Origin: Ceratopteris richardii
Taxonomy: Eukaryota > Streptophyta > Polypodiopsida > Polypodiales > Pteridaceae
NCBI GenBank assembly: GCA_020310875.1
Contig: CM035431.1
Location: 15,531,767-15,595,766, forward strand
Direction: 5' to 3'
DNA: 64,000 bases
The notes beneath the pieces are model-generated. The model did no database searches. It was not told the origin of the DNA and saw nothing but the letters and a program-made list of their open reading frames with translations. This document shows positions 34,841-46,300 of this stretch, in pieces. Position 1 is the first letter of the stretch, and each line of letters begins with the position of its first letter. Made by a program: the position numbers and the translations under genes.

Positions 34841-35755
34841 ATTGGGGCTATAAATGTAAGAAAATAACAGCACAGCGGAATAGACCTGTAGACAGAGTTG
34901 AGAGAAAAACGCAGACAAAGATAGACGTAGACTGAGAGGTAGAGAACTCAAATTCTCAGATTGCAAAGCATAATGCAGTTACAATGATGGTGCTGTCCAC
35001 CCGTGCGCTCCCACTGTGGAGCTTAGATGGCGATCTAGACAGACTCTAGATGAAGGGCTTACTAGTGCGCAATGCTGTATAAAGCTAAACCTGGGTTGTG
35101 CTTATATAGCTTTTACAAGGCGGTTCGGTATAGATAAACGTAGTCGGGAGATACAAATTAGTCGGTAAAATATATGATCCGACAATATCTCCACGACCAG
35201 AAGTCCTACCGTCTCGGCCCTACGGGCCGGGGGGATAGGCCCCCCGGACCCCGCAGAAGGGGGCAAGCCCCCCTCTGCACTCCCCCCATTAAGGTTCTAT
35301 GGGGAAACCGCGCGACGCCATAGGGCCTTTATTTTCACCTTAAATGATAACCCAATGGCCTGGAAGTTTATGCCCTACCTAACCTGACGGCTAGGCTCAC
35401 AAAGATCATCTATAACCATCAACGGTCACACATAGACCTCATCTAACTTGGAAGTTAGGGTTCCACAAATGTCCGGGCTCTCATAATGGCTTCTCCTCAT
35501 AATGGGGGCCTTACAACTTAGAGCACCATGGATCATTTGTGGTCACATGAGGGTGGAGGATTGAGCATATCTAACAATAAATTCAACTTTTCAGCTCCAT
35601 TTTATTGCATATATTGTCATGGGAGCACTAGATTGTGCCCTTTGAATAAACTAGACAAGATTTTGGAACTATACTTTTGATTACAAGAGCACCCACATAG
35701 GGGAAATAATACAAGAATACCTAAGTATTACAAGAAGTCCCACAACTCGGGACTG
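34841..35755. other. region between the two 5S-related repeats
   Basis: No protein-coding frame. A TATA-like TTATATAGC lies at about 35101, and the hairpin cluster at 35216-35278 is embedded in an otherwise ordinary stretch. If copies A and B are LTRs, this ~0.9-kb stretch is the internal region of a short non-coding element. Confidence 0.35.
35216..35278. repeat. cluster of three GC-rich hairpins
   Basis: Three inverted repeats in 63 bp: GGCCC-TAC-GGGCC (35216-35228), CCGGGGGG-ATAGG-CCCCCCGG (35227-35247), and GCAGA/TCTGC plus GGGGG/CCCCC around CAAG (35253-35278). GC content is extreme against an AT-rich background. I infer an RNA or DNA structural element of the surrounding repeat. Confidence 0.9.
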
Positions 35756-36300
35756 AATCGCACGCAAGGGAGGACCTCAACGATCAAGGAAGATAGAGGT
35801 TCCTCGTACTTCCTGGAGGTCACCCATCCCAGTATTGTTCCCCCCAGAGATCGCTTAACCGTGGCAATCTCTTGCCACTAAGCTACACTCTTGTGGTGTC
35901 TGAAGAAGGGGAAAGACTAAGGTTAAAATTACCTTAAACATGTTTTGGTCCCTCAAAGCTTCATTCTTTGCTTTCAAAGCTTGTTTTTGAAGCATTTCTG
36001 GGGTGTCTTTTGAAGCCATTTTGGAGTACTTTCGCACATAGTTCTCTTCACACAGGTCCAAGAAAATCAAGAAGAGTATTCCTTGTACTTCTCTGACAAT
36101 AAATATCAACCTTTGGGGCTGTGTTTCCAGCGACACTCATAAAACTACAAGTTTCTCAAAAGGTTTTCGGTTTTGGTGGGAGTAGCCACTGCAAATTTAT
36201 GCGGGGTCTTTTAGCATAAAACATTAGAGTTGACAGACACTTGCAAGTGTTGTTGGCTAGTTTTTGTGCTGTGCATTCAGCCTTTTAGTGTAATTTTACT
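35756..36300 (-). repeat. 5S-rRNA-related repeat, copy B
   Basis: On the minus strand 35801-35860 reads GTTAAGCGATCTCTGGGG, then ACTGGGATGGGTGACCTCCA, then GGAAGTACGAGG. This matches the 3' half of plant 5S rRNA (GTTAAGCG, GGGCGAGAGTAGTACT, GGATGGGTGACCTCC, GGGAAGTCCTCG) well enough to include box A, the intermediate element and box C of the 5S promoter. Just upstream on that strand TAGCTTAGTGG also resembles a tRNA A box. The unit continues to about 36290 in parallel with copy A. Cassandra-type TRIM elements are known to carry 5S sequence in their LTRs, and this could be a relative. A 5S-derived SINE is the alternative. Confidence 0.55.
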
Positions 36301-36700
36301 GTATATATGGAGCACATACACACCATGTACGCTTCTATGGATATCGCTTATGTACATCCATGTGGTCATTGATATAGCGGTTACGTTTTTTGCATAAAGC
36401 CTTTTATGTTTGATAAAGAGGGTCGTGGTGAGGTTTTCTTAACTGGGAGATACCCAAATGTCAGGGTCTCTTTGGTGATGCACACGGAAGACTTACCCAA
36501 CCTCGCCATAGGAGATGTATGATAGTTGTTCATAGGTGCTCGATAAGCCTAGTTGGCTTCTATTGGGTAACTGATTATATGCAGTGCAGTCAGTAATTCA
36601 CTATGCATATAAACATGTTAGTACTTATATTTTTATGATATTTTGACACTGGTCATATGCTCATTTTGTAGAGGATAATCTGGCAAAATCTTTCCAAATT
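36301..36700. other. no gene recognised
   Basis: Spacer before the copia gag at 36.85 kb. It may hold the leader or a degraded 5' LTR of that element, but no terminal repeat or PBS can be identified. Confidence 0.3.
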
Positions 36701-39700
36701 TTTGGTTTTGCCAACTATACAGTGGTCGATTTACTCCTTGATACACTTATTCATTGGTGTTTGGACTCTTCTAGTTCCATTATTATTCTATTTGGTTCTC
36801 TACCATCATGGCCTCAGAGGTCTCAAGACATCTGGTGGATCATGGTCTAGTGCCAGTGTTCCAAGGAGGAGCTATAACTTGCAGGGCAAAGACCATTTCA
36901 AAATCCGAAAATTGGATGGCACAAACTTTGCTCTATGGAAGAATCAGATTAAAGATGTATTGATTCAAAGAGGGCAATGGAAGCGAGCAAAATGGGATTT
37001 CAAATAAGCCTGCTCACATGGATGAAAATGATTGGGATGAGTTAGATGAAATGGTTAGGTCTACCATTCGCTTGCACCTGGCAGATAATGTTTACTTTAC
37101 AGTATTAGACTGTGGAAGTGCAGAGGAGCTTTGGAAGAAGTTATGCAATACATATGAAAAAGAGACAACATCAAATAAAGTGTATCTGATGAGAAAATTA
37201 TATGACCTTTGCATGAAGGACACAAATAGTGTTGCTACTCATCTAAATGAGTTTGATGCTATATTCTCCTAGTTACAAGCTCAAAAAATGGATATGGATA
37301 ATGAAATGAAAGCAGTATTGTTGTTATGCACCTTGCCATCATCATGGGATACGTTTTGCACAGCTATTAGCAATAGTGCACGTGGTGGTAAGTAAACTTG
37401 TCTATGATGACATATGTGGAGCACTATTGAGTGAGAAGATTCATAGAAAATCTATGGTTGGCACTCAAAGTGGAGATGCATATAATGTTCATGATTCTTA
37501 GCAAGGAAAGAATCAACAACGTGACAGGAGCAAGAACAAGGAAAAGAATGGTCAATGGAATAAGAGTAGAAGTAAATCGAGGAAGAGGGATATTGAATGC
37601 CATTATTGTCATAAGAGAGGACACATGAAGAGAGATTGTTATGCATTAAAGAATGCTAAAGGTAAAGGACAGAATGTTGATGGGCATGTTAAATAGTTAC
37701 GTGCACCATCTACTTCGATTGTGAAGATTGAAGAAATAAATGCTATTTTTGATGATGTTGATGTGTTGACACTTGATAGTAGTGGGCCAACTGAGGTTCT
37801 TATGGTTGATTCTCTTTCCCACACGTGGCTGTTAGATTCTGGTGCTTCTTTCCATGTGACCCCACACAAAGAATGGTTCTCTAATCATGCAACAAAGTCT
37901 CTTGGTACCATGAGGCTTGGTGACTCTTACCAGTGTGAAGTTGTGGGGATTGGAGATGTGGTTGTGCAATTCATTGATGGTTCAAAATTTACTATGCATA
38001 ATGTACGTCATGTACCATAGTTATCACATAGTTTGATGTCAGCTAGTCAACTTGATGACCTTGGTTACAAGATGGTCTTTTATGCTCAGTCCTTTCGTAT
38101 ATCAAAGGGCAATATAGTTATTACAAAAGGAAGCAAAGTTGGCTCACTTTATCCTTTATTTGTATCATAGAAAGAACACTTGTTAGCTGCTACTGAATAG
38201 CATATGGATTGTATTTGGCATGGTCGTTTGGGCCATATATCTTGTAGTGGAATGGAAAATCTTTCTCGTTCTGGCTACTTACCTGTGTTATCTTTCTGTG
38301 ATTTTTCATTTTGTGAGCATTGTCAATATCGAAAGCAAACCAGAAATGTGCACAAAACACACATTGACTCCTCAATTCAGCCTTTAGATCTTGTTCATAC
38401 AGATGTGTGTGGTCCTATGCCCACTAGTTCCTTAGTGGTTCTCTTTACTTTGTCACTTTCATAGATGATGCCACTACAAAAGTCTGGGTATTCCCTACTT
38501 TCAGAAAATGGCTTGCTTCAACTGAGACTGAAAAAGGAACTAAGCTTAAGGCTTTACGTTCAGATAATGGGGGTGAGTAAACCTCACATGAATTCAGCCT
38601 TTTCTGTCACTCTAGAGGGATTCATAGAGAGTTTGCAGCTCCTTATACCCCAGTACAGAATGGTGTAGCTGAGAGGATGAATAGAACTATTCAAGATAGA
38701 GTAGTTTCAATGTTGCATCATGCAAACCTCTCACAAGGCTTTTGGGCAGAAGCAGTATTGACTATAGTTCATGTGATTAACCTTTCACCTAGTATTGCCA
38801 AAGGTCTGAAAGTGGCACAAGAGTTATGGATAGGAAGCCGCCATATTATGATCATCTTTGAGTTTTTGGGTGTGAAGCATATGTTCATATACCCAAGAGT
38901 CTTAGGCAAAAGTTGGACCATAAGTCAAAGAAATGCATTTTTCTTGGATATGATCGAGAAGGACAATTTGGATATCGCTTATGGGATCCTGAAACACAGT
39001 CAGTGATCAAAAGTAGTGATTTCATTTTCAATGATTCTAAGATGCATAAACAGCCCATAAGGAGGTTGAATTGAGAAGAGTGGTGTTTGAGGATACTAGC
39101 CCTCCAGTTAGCATGTATAAAAATGCTGCACATAGGGACGTTCAAGGGAATGTCAATTAGATCAGCAACCATTGAGACACCCTACACGTGTCTCACATCC
39201 ACCTAATAGATATGTTCCAGGTTTAGATTTTGTTATGCTAACAGATGTTGGTGAGCCTTCTTGCTACAAAGAGGCTATGCAGAGAGAGGATCATGTCAAG
39301 TGGGAGCATGCCATGAAGAGTGAGCTAGATTCTATTCACAAGAATGGTGCTTGGGATTTAGTACCTTTGCCAAAGGGAAAGAAAGCTTTACCATGTAAAT
39401 GGGTATATAAGCTGAAATTCACATTAGATAGTGCTTCTCCAAAGTATAAAGCATGACTTGTTGCAAAGGGTTTTAAGCAAAAACATGGTGTTGATTTTGA
39501 GGAAATCTTCTCTCTAGTGGTCAAGATGACTACCCTGTGCATGTTGCTTGGATTCATTGCAATGGTGGACTTAGAGCTAGTCCAAATGGATGTGAAAACT
39601 GCTTTCTTGCATGGAGATCTTACATATGAGATCTATACGGAACAACCAGAGGGTTATGTAGTTCCTGCCAAGGAAATTCTAGTTTGTAAGCTCAAGAAGA

Positions 39701-39868
39701 GCTTGTATGGACTTAAACAATCCCTTAGTCAATGGTACCAAAAGTTTGATGCTTTTATGAAGTCCCAAGGCTATTCTCGAAGCAATGAGGATCATTATCT
39801 CTACACAAAGAGATTCTCAGATGGCAGCTTGATATGCTTGATACTTTATGTCGACGATATGCGATGAT
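36701..39868 (+). mobile_element. Ty1/copia element, gag to mid reverse transcriptase
   Basis: Gag is at about 36880-37400 (FKIRKLDGTNFALWKNQIKD near 36900, LADNVYF and AEELWKKLCNTYE blocks), with a zinc-knuckle region near 37600. Protease is at 37721-38020 (WLLDSGASFHVTPHKEWF), GAG-pre-integrase near 38210-38420 (WHGRLGHIS), integrase to about 39050 and reverse transcriptase from 39172. The sequence ends at the YVDDM motif near 39865, where a minus-strand copia begins. It is broken in many places (about a dozen), with no LTR identified. It is a different copia family from X, with WHGRLGHIS and gag wording closer to Tork/SIRE-like lineages; this lineage call is tentative. Confidence 0.85.
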
Positions 39869-42145
39869 TCAGAACATAAACAGCCATGTTTATGGCCTCT
39901 ACCCAAAAATGATTAGGAAGACCTTTGCCCTTCATCATGCACCTTGCTATTTCCATGATGGTTTGATTCTGACATTCAGCAACACCGTTCTATTGAGGGC
40001 TATGCATCATTGTGAGTTCATGCTTGATTCCTTTGCCCTCACAAAAATAATCAAATTCTATTGATGTGAACTCATCCCTGCCATCTGTCTTGAATTTCTT
40101 CATCTTTTTCCTTGTTTTCGTTTCAACAAGCTGAAGCCATTCTTTAAACTTACCAAAAGCTTGAGCCTTATCATGAAGAAAGTGCACCCACATCTTCCTG
40201 CTATAGTCATCGATGAGTAACATGAAGTAGGAAGATCCTCACAAGGTTTACATAGAAATTTTTTTGCACAAGTCAGTATGCACCAACTCAAGAGGATTGC
40301 TTGCTCTATTCTTGCTTCCTAGTGGAAATGCCTTCCTCTACTGCTTGCCCATCATGCAAGCTTCACACGGCTCTTTCATCTCTACAACCGGAGGGAGGTG
40401 AGCAACCATACCTTTCCGGTGCATCTCTTTCAGTACTTGCTACCCTATGTGGCAAAATCTCTCATGCCAAAGCTTACTTTTTCCCACACAAATTGTGGCT
40501 ATAAGAGCAGACAACTCACACAGGTTGCTGCTCTTTATTCCCGTCCGAACAACATTGTTGTTACGGTCCAAAATCTCAGCTCTTGTCTTGTTGAAAGACA
40601 CCTGATGACCTTGATTAGTTATAGAAGCTACCAAAATTAAATTTCGTTCGATTTGTGGAACATAAAACACGTATGAAAGCTTCCTAATGTCCTTATTATG
40701 GTTAATGAAAGACACCATACCTTTGCCCTTAGCAAGACATCTTGCATTGTTACTTACCTTTACCATGATGGGTTCCTCGAGAGGCTATAAGGAAATGTAA
40801 AGGTCTTTTCTGCTTGTCATGTGATGAGAGGCACCATTTTCCAATACCCATGAGTCATTCATAGTTGAATCTTCAGCTAAGGAACACATTTCCTCTATCG
40901 TAACAAACAACTCAAGCTTATTTTCAGCAGTGTTAGCAACCTCTTTCCCCTTTCCACTTTTTGAAGAGCCAGTCTTCTCCTCTACCTGCTTAATGTGATA
41001 GTCTTATATTCTGTGGCCTTTCTTCTTACAATGGAAACACTCTCCTTTGAACTTCTTCTTGTCTTTTTTCTTTTTGTCCCCATCTTTTGAAGAATCAGCT
41101 TTAGTACCTTTGGCATTTACCATGATTGCAACTTCTCCTTTGCCACTGTCATTCCTTGCCTTGAGCTATAGTCCTCCTCCATGAATAAGGCACTGAATTC
41201 TTCAAAGGTTAGTGGTTGCTGTCTGATCTGGGTATTAAGGGCAACTATCGAACCGTCGAACTTTGGTGGACAAATTTGGAGACAACGCCGAGCTAGCTCC
41301 TCACTTGAATTTGGTACACATACTCCCACCATTTGATCTCGTAGATTCTTTATGCGAGTGATGAACACTTCATCAGTCTCTCCATCAACAAACCTCTCTA
41401 CTGCTAGTTGATTTTCCAAGTTCTGAATCCATATCTAATTTTGAGTTTCATATTGCTTTCTCAATATGTTCCAAGCCTCACACGCCTTTGTGGTGTGCTG
41501 AATGAGGGTCAAAACACTATCAGAAGAACTTATAACAACATTGCTACATTTCCAAGCACGTGAAAGATCAACATCAAGAGGAATCATTCGTCTAGGATCA
41601 TTTGAGTCAGATGTTTCTTAGGGCTCACAATCAATCCCAAGCACAGTCTTGAGCAGCTCATAAGAGTCAAGGATAGAAGTGATTTTAAACTTTGACAAGG
41701 TGCAATTACTACCATCAAGTTTAGCTATTATGAAGGCTGGTGTGTGAATCGGGGAGGGCAAGGTGAAGACGGAGGCGAAGGGAGAAATAAGGAATGGCGA
41801 AATCGAAAGTGCAAGCCGAGCCCGAGTCACTCATAGCAGGCACCGAAAGGGATGGCAGAATGGTAGGATGAACCGTGGATGGTGATGGGAAGGGGAAACC
41901 AGGCGGGGGACGTGAAGGGCTATACAAAGATGAGGTGGAGAGTGAGTGGTTGGAAAAGGCTGGGGTAATGAGATGTGTGGGGGCACTGGTGGGTATGATC
42001 GGGGCTGGAAGACTGGTGGGTGGAGCCGAGGGGGTATGAAATACCTGGGAGTCTAACTGAGGCAGACCTAGGGCAGAGGGCGGGAGCTCCGAATACTCCT
42101 AGCTAGCCCTGGAAGAAGCCGACTAGGGTACGAAGGAAGCCATGC
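39869..42145 (-). mobile_element. Ty1/copia element, gag to integrase
   Basis: Minus strand. A gag-like start lies near 42145-41640 (AKLDGSNCTLSKFKI), more gag at 41419-41117 and zinc-knuckle sequence near 41040. Protease and GAG-pre-integrase are at about 40870-40440, and integrase from about 40300 to 39872 (DDYSRKMWVHFLHDKAQAF). Its integrase end meets the reverse transcriptase end of the preceding plus-strand copia, so the two truncated copies face each other. The N-terminal 170 codons are Ser/Pro-rich, unusual for gag, and may be leader sequence. Broken, several interruptions. Confidence 0.82.
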
Positions 42146-42349
42146 TGCGATCGGATGTGAATGGTACTACAAACAAACGTGTTGGAAAGAATACGAAAAC
42201 ATCAAGGAACGCATAAAGTCAGGCTATATACACTATAAATGCAGAAATTTACGAAAAATGACCCAAAAAACAGAATTTACGTGTTTAAAAACCCTAAGAA
42301 CGACTGAAAAAAACACCGAAAATAGAGAAGGGTAGAGAGGGGAATGATA

Positions 42350-42590
42350 AAAAGAAGGAGACAGACCATCAATCTTACAATAAAAATACAAAAAGGAAAA
42401 AAGAAAGAATAGTTAAATAAAAGAAATTTATAAATAACAAAATAAAAATAAAAAATAAGAAAATAAAATAAAAATAAATAAAATAACTAAAATAAATAAA
42501 AAATAAATAAAATAAAAAATAAATAATAAAATAAATAAATAAATAAAATAACAAAAAAATAATTTAAAAAAACATACCTGTAATTCGCCA
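42350..42590. repeat. A-rich low-complexity tract
   Basis: Almost uninterrupted AAATAA/AAAATAAATA units from about 42405 to 42575. Long open frames here on the minus strand are a by-product of the composition (Tyr/Ile/Phe runs) and are not proposed as genes. Confidence 0.9.
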
Positions 42591-42599
42591 GTGCACGAA

Positions 42600-42960
42600 T
42601 GAGGGAAGAGGGGGGTAGAAGGAGTATTTATAAAAAAAAATGGGGGGAGGGGTGGGGGGGCGGTGGGTGGGGGCTGTGGAGAGCTGCGGGCAGGCGGAGA
42701 CATGCGGGGGGGGGGGGGGGGGGGGAGGGGGGGGGAGGGGAGGGGGAAGGGGGGGGCGGCGGGTGGGGGCTACGGAGAGCTGCGGGTGGGTGGAGACCTG
42801 TGGGCGGGCGGAGATCTGCAGGTGGGCGGGGAGGGGGGGAAGGGGGGGAGGGGGGAGGGGGAGGGGGGCAAAAGGGGATGGAGGGGAAAGGGAAGGGGAA
42901 GGTGAGGGGGGGAAAGAAAAAGGGGGGAAAAAGGAGAGAAAGCGAGAGAGAGTTCTCTTC
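42600..42960 (+). repeat. extreme G-rich tract with duplicated unit
   Basis: The plus strand is about 70% G, including an uninterrupted run of 20 G at 42706-42725 and many GGGG blocks, so it can form G-quadruplexes. A unit of about 100 bp (GGTGGGTGGGGGCTGTGGAG, then GCTGCGGG, then GGCGGAGA) is repeated with variation near 42660 and 42757. Long Pro-rich or Gly-rich frames on both strands are explained by the composition. Confidence 0.9.
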
Positions 42961-43359
42961 TTTTTTTCCCCTCGAAAAAGTCCTAAGGGGGCTCTTTTTT
43001 CTTTGGGGGAAACTATCAAAATTTAAAGAAAAATAGAGAAATTTTGTCAAAAAAATCCAAAAAAATTCTGAAAAAAATATCAAGAAATATCTACCAGTGT
43101 ATGCCAATTTCCTCCCTCAAAATCACATAGAGCTTCTTCAAATCCTCCATTTTGATAAGAAAATAAATTTTGAAATGATGAAAAATAGTGGAAAAATTCT
43201 AAAAGTGCGTGAAAAAATTCCTAGAAAAATTCCAAACATTGTATTTTTGTGGAGGACTATGAAAGGGTTGCTAAAACTGCTAAGAACTTAAAGAACCAAC
43301 AGGAAAAAAATGTAGAGATGACTAAAACTTGAGAAAAAAAGAAAATAAGAGGGCTATGT
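42961..43359. other. no gene recognised
   Basis: A-rich sequence between the G-rich tract and the Ty3 element. It may be the Ty3 3' untranslated region or LTR, but no terminal repeat can be paired. Confidence 0.3.
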
Positions 43360-46300
43360 ACAACCTGGACAGATTTTGTGGTTCTAGGTGATCCATACTT
43401 CTTCAAGTGTGTTGATGGTAGGGTTTGAGCCTTGAAATGTTGACCAGTGGCAAGGCCTCTCCTGTCAGAGTCTCTAACTCCAGAACACCCCAATTCAGCA
43501 TTGCTTTAACTCGATAAGGTCCTTCCTAGTGTGGGAGCCATTTTCCTCTCACTTGTGTTTGAAGATGGGGTCTATCGAGAAGAACTACCATGTCTGGCTC
43601 TATGTTGTTGTTCCACAGATGTCGATCATGTGCCTCCTTCCTCTTCATCTCAGTTTCTATCAATTGTTTTGTTGCTAGTAGACAAATCTCTTCTACTTTA
43701 TGCAAGGTTCCAAGCCTCTGAGAGACACCACAATCTTTCTTTCCCTGCATGAATGCCACTTTAGGGGATCCATGTAAAAATTCAAAGGGCTCAATTGGCA
43801 ATATTCCATAAACTAGTTGGAATGGAGAATATCTGGTGGCCTCTTTGTAAGCTAACCTGTATGCCCATAGGGTACCTTGAAAAGCAATGCCCTAGGAAGT
43901 GGGTTGTAACATACATTCCTTCCTTAACATTGAAATCAATACCTTATTTGTTGATTCAACCTGTCCATTAGCCCTTGGATAGTAGGCAGAAGAAGTCCTA
44001 TGTAGAATTCTATACCTGATGAAAATTTCCTGTAGGACCTTATTCACACACCCTGGTCTGTACAAATTTCAAGTGGACATCCAAACCTACAAATGATGCT
44101 ACTGTAAATGAAATCAGCAACAGTTTGGGCAGTGCAGTCCGGAGAGGCAATAGCTTAAGCCCATTTCGTCGCATAGTCTATGGCTATCAATAAATACTTC
44201 TCTCTTTTTGGAATCGATGGAGGGTAGATAGGCCCTACGAAATCGAATCCCCACTTTTCAAATGGTTGCCAAGAAGTGGAAATAATCAATGGATTATGCC
44301 TCTGCTTGGTGGGCTTAGGTCCACACCTCTTGCAAACATCACATGCTTTTCCCTAGTCATCCGCATCTTTGAATAATGTAGGCCACCATAAACCAGCATC
44401 AAGGATCCTCTGACTCATGATATGCCCTGGAAGGTGCCCACCACCTGTTCCTTCATGTGTAGATTGAAGGACTTCCCTTACTTATTCTTCTTCCAAGCAC
44501 TTCCTAAACCTGTCATCCTTCCCCTATCTATATAATTTATCTTCAATGAAGGTATAAGGTCTACTCTTGATTAGGAGTCTCTTCCTTTGCACAACACTAG
44601 CCTTCTCTGGATACATTCCGGTTTTAATGAAATTTTTGATATCATAATACCAACCTTGAGCTTGTACAGTGAACAGATTAGCATCTAGAAAACCGTCATT
44701 GACTCCTCTAGCTTGATCCATCATATTGATCCTGGATAGGTGATCCGCCATAACATTTTCTTTACTTGGTTTATGGACTACAAAAAAACCAAACTCTTGA
44801 AACAACAATAACCACCTCCATATTCTACTATTGGCTTGTGGTTTGTTGAGCAAGTATTTTACTGGTTGGTGATCTGTTATAATAACAAATTTTACTCCCA
44901 GTAAGTAATGACGAAATTTTTGGACAGCAAAAACCATGGCTAGGGCTTCCCTTTCTGTAGTGTTGTAATTCCTTTCAGCCTTGGTCAAAATTGTACTGGC
45001 ATATTGAATTGTTCTGTCCACCTTAAATTCTTCACTGAGTTGGGTCAAAACTGCCCCCACTGCATAGGCACTGGCATCTACATGTATATGAAAGATTTTT
45101 GACCACTCAGGTGTGATCAAAATGGGAGCAGACACTAACCTTGACCGTAATGTTTGATATGCTTTTTCCTCCTCTTCTTCCCATTTAAAAGGTATTTCTT
45201 TACTTATAAGTCTAGCCAGTGGTCTTGCTATCTCTGCATACATTTTTATAAACCTTCTATGGTATCCACTATGCCCCAAGAAACTTTGAATCTCTTTAGG
45301 AGATTTAGGTTTAGGCAACTTTAATATAGAAATGATTTTCTCAGGATCTGGGGCCATACCTTTAGCCAACACCACATGTCCCAAGAGAGTTCCTTCTGTC
45401 ACAAGGAAATGATATTTGTTTGGGTTGAGCTTTAGCTTAGTCTCCCTGCATCTCTTAAAAACATTCTGCAGCTGTCGCAAGTGATGGTCCAAACAATCTA
45501 AAGGAGTCTAATTGTGAGAACCTGAAAATGAAGAGAAGTCATCCATGAAGATTCTAAGTGATTCCAGCAATAAGGGGCCAAAAATGAGATTGACCGTTCT
45601 GTTAAAGGTGGCTGGAGCATTTCTGAGCCCAAATGGCATTTTTACATACACATATGTTCCCCAAGGTGTGATAAAATCAGTCTTTTCACGATCCTCTAGG
45701 TGTATTGATATTTGATTATAGCCACTGAAGCCATCCATAAATCTATATAATGTATGTCCAACCACTTCTTCAATGCCTTGTTCTGCGAATGGCATTGGGA
45801 ATCCATCTGGGATGGTCACCTTGTTGAGTGCTCTAAAGTCAATGCAAATTCTGATTTTATTGGTATTCTTCATTGGCACTATAACCATAGGTGAGAGCCA
45901 CTCTGAGTGTTCTACAAGAATAATGATTCCTGCATCCTCCATCTTCTGTATTTCTACATAAACAGCTTCGGCATATTTTGGGTTAAGTCTATAATTCTTC
46001 CCTCGTATTGGTTTGGCTCCCTCAACCAGAGGTATTCTATGCTCTCCATAGTTGGCAGGCACTCCTTCTAAGTCTTTATAATGCCATGCAAAAACATCTG
46101 TATAATGTTTCAAGAAGGATTTTACCTTTTCAAGGAGCCATGGGTGGCTCCACAACCAAGTGGCCACCAAAACTGGACGATTATTGTCATGAATGCCAAG
46201 TTGTATTTCTTTGATAGGGTTTCTCTCCACCATATTATCTTTGTGCTCCTCTTCGTCCTTGTCTTCTTCCACTAGCCTTTCGTGCATTGCTTCATAAACA

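Noticed and set aside
35801-35860. Functional 5S rRNA gene
   Set aside because: Only about the 3' half of 5S is represented, with many differences, and there is no tandem array.
42564-43107. Long Pro-rich and Gly-rich open frames on both strands, resembling cell-wall or extensin-like proteins
   Set aside because: They are simple translations of the G-rich tract; several frames are open at once and none shows extensin Ser-Pro repeats or a signal peptide.
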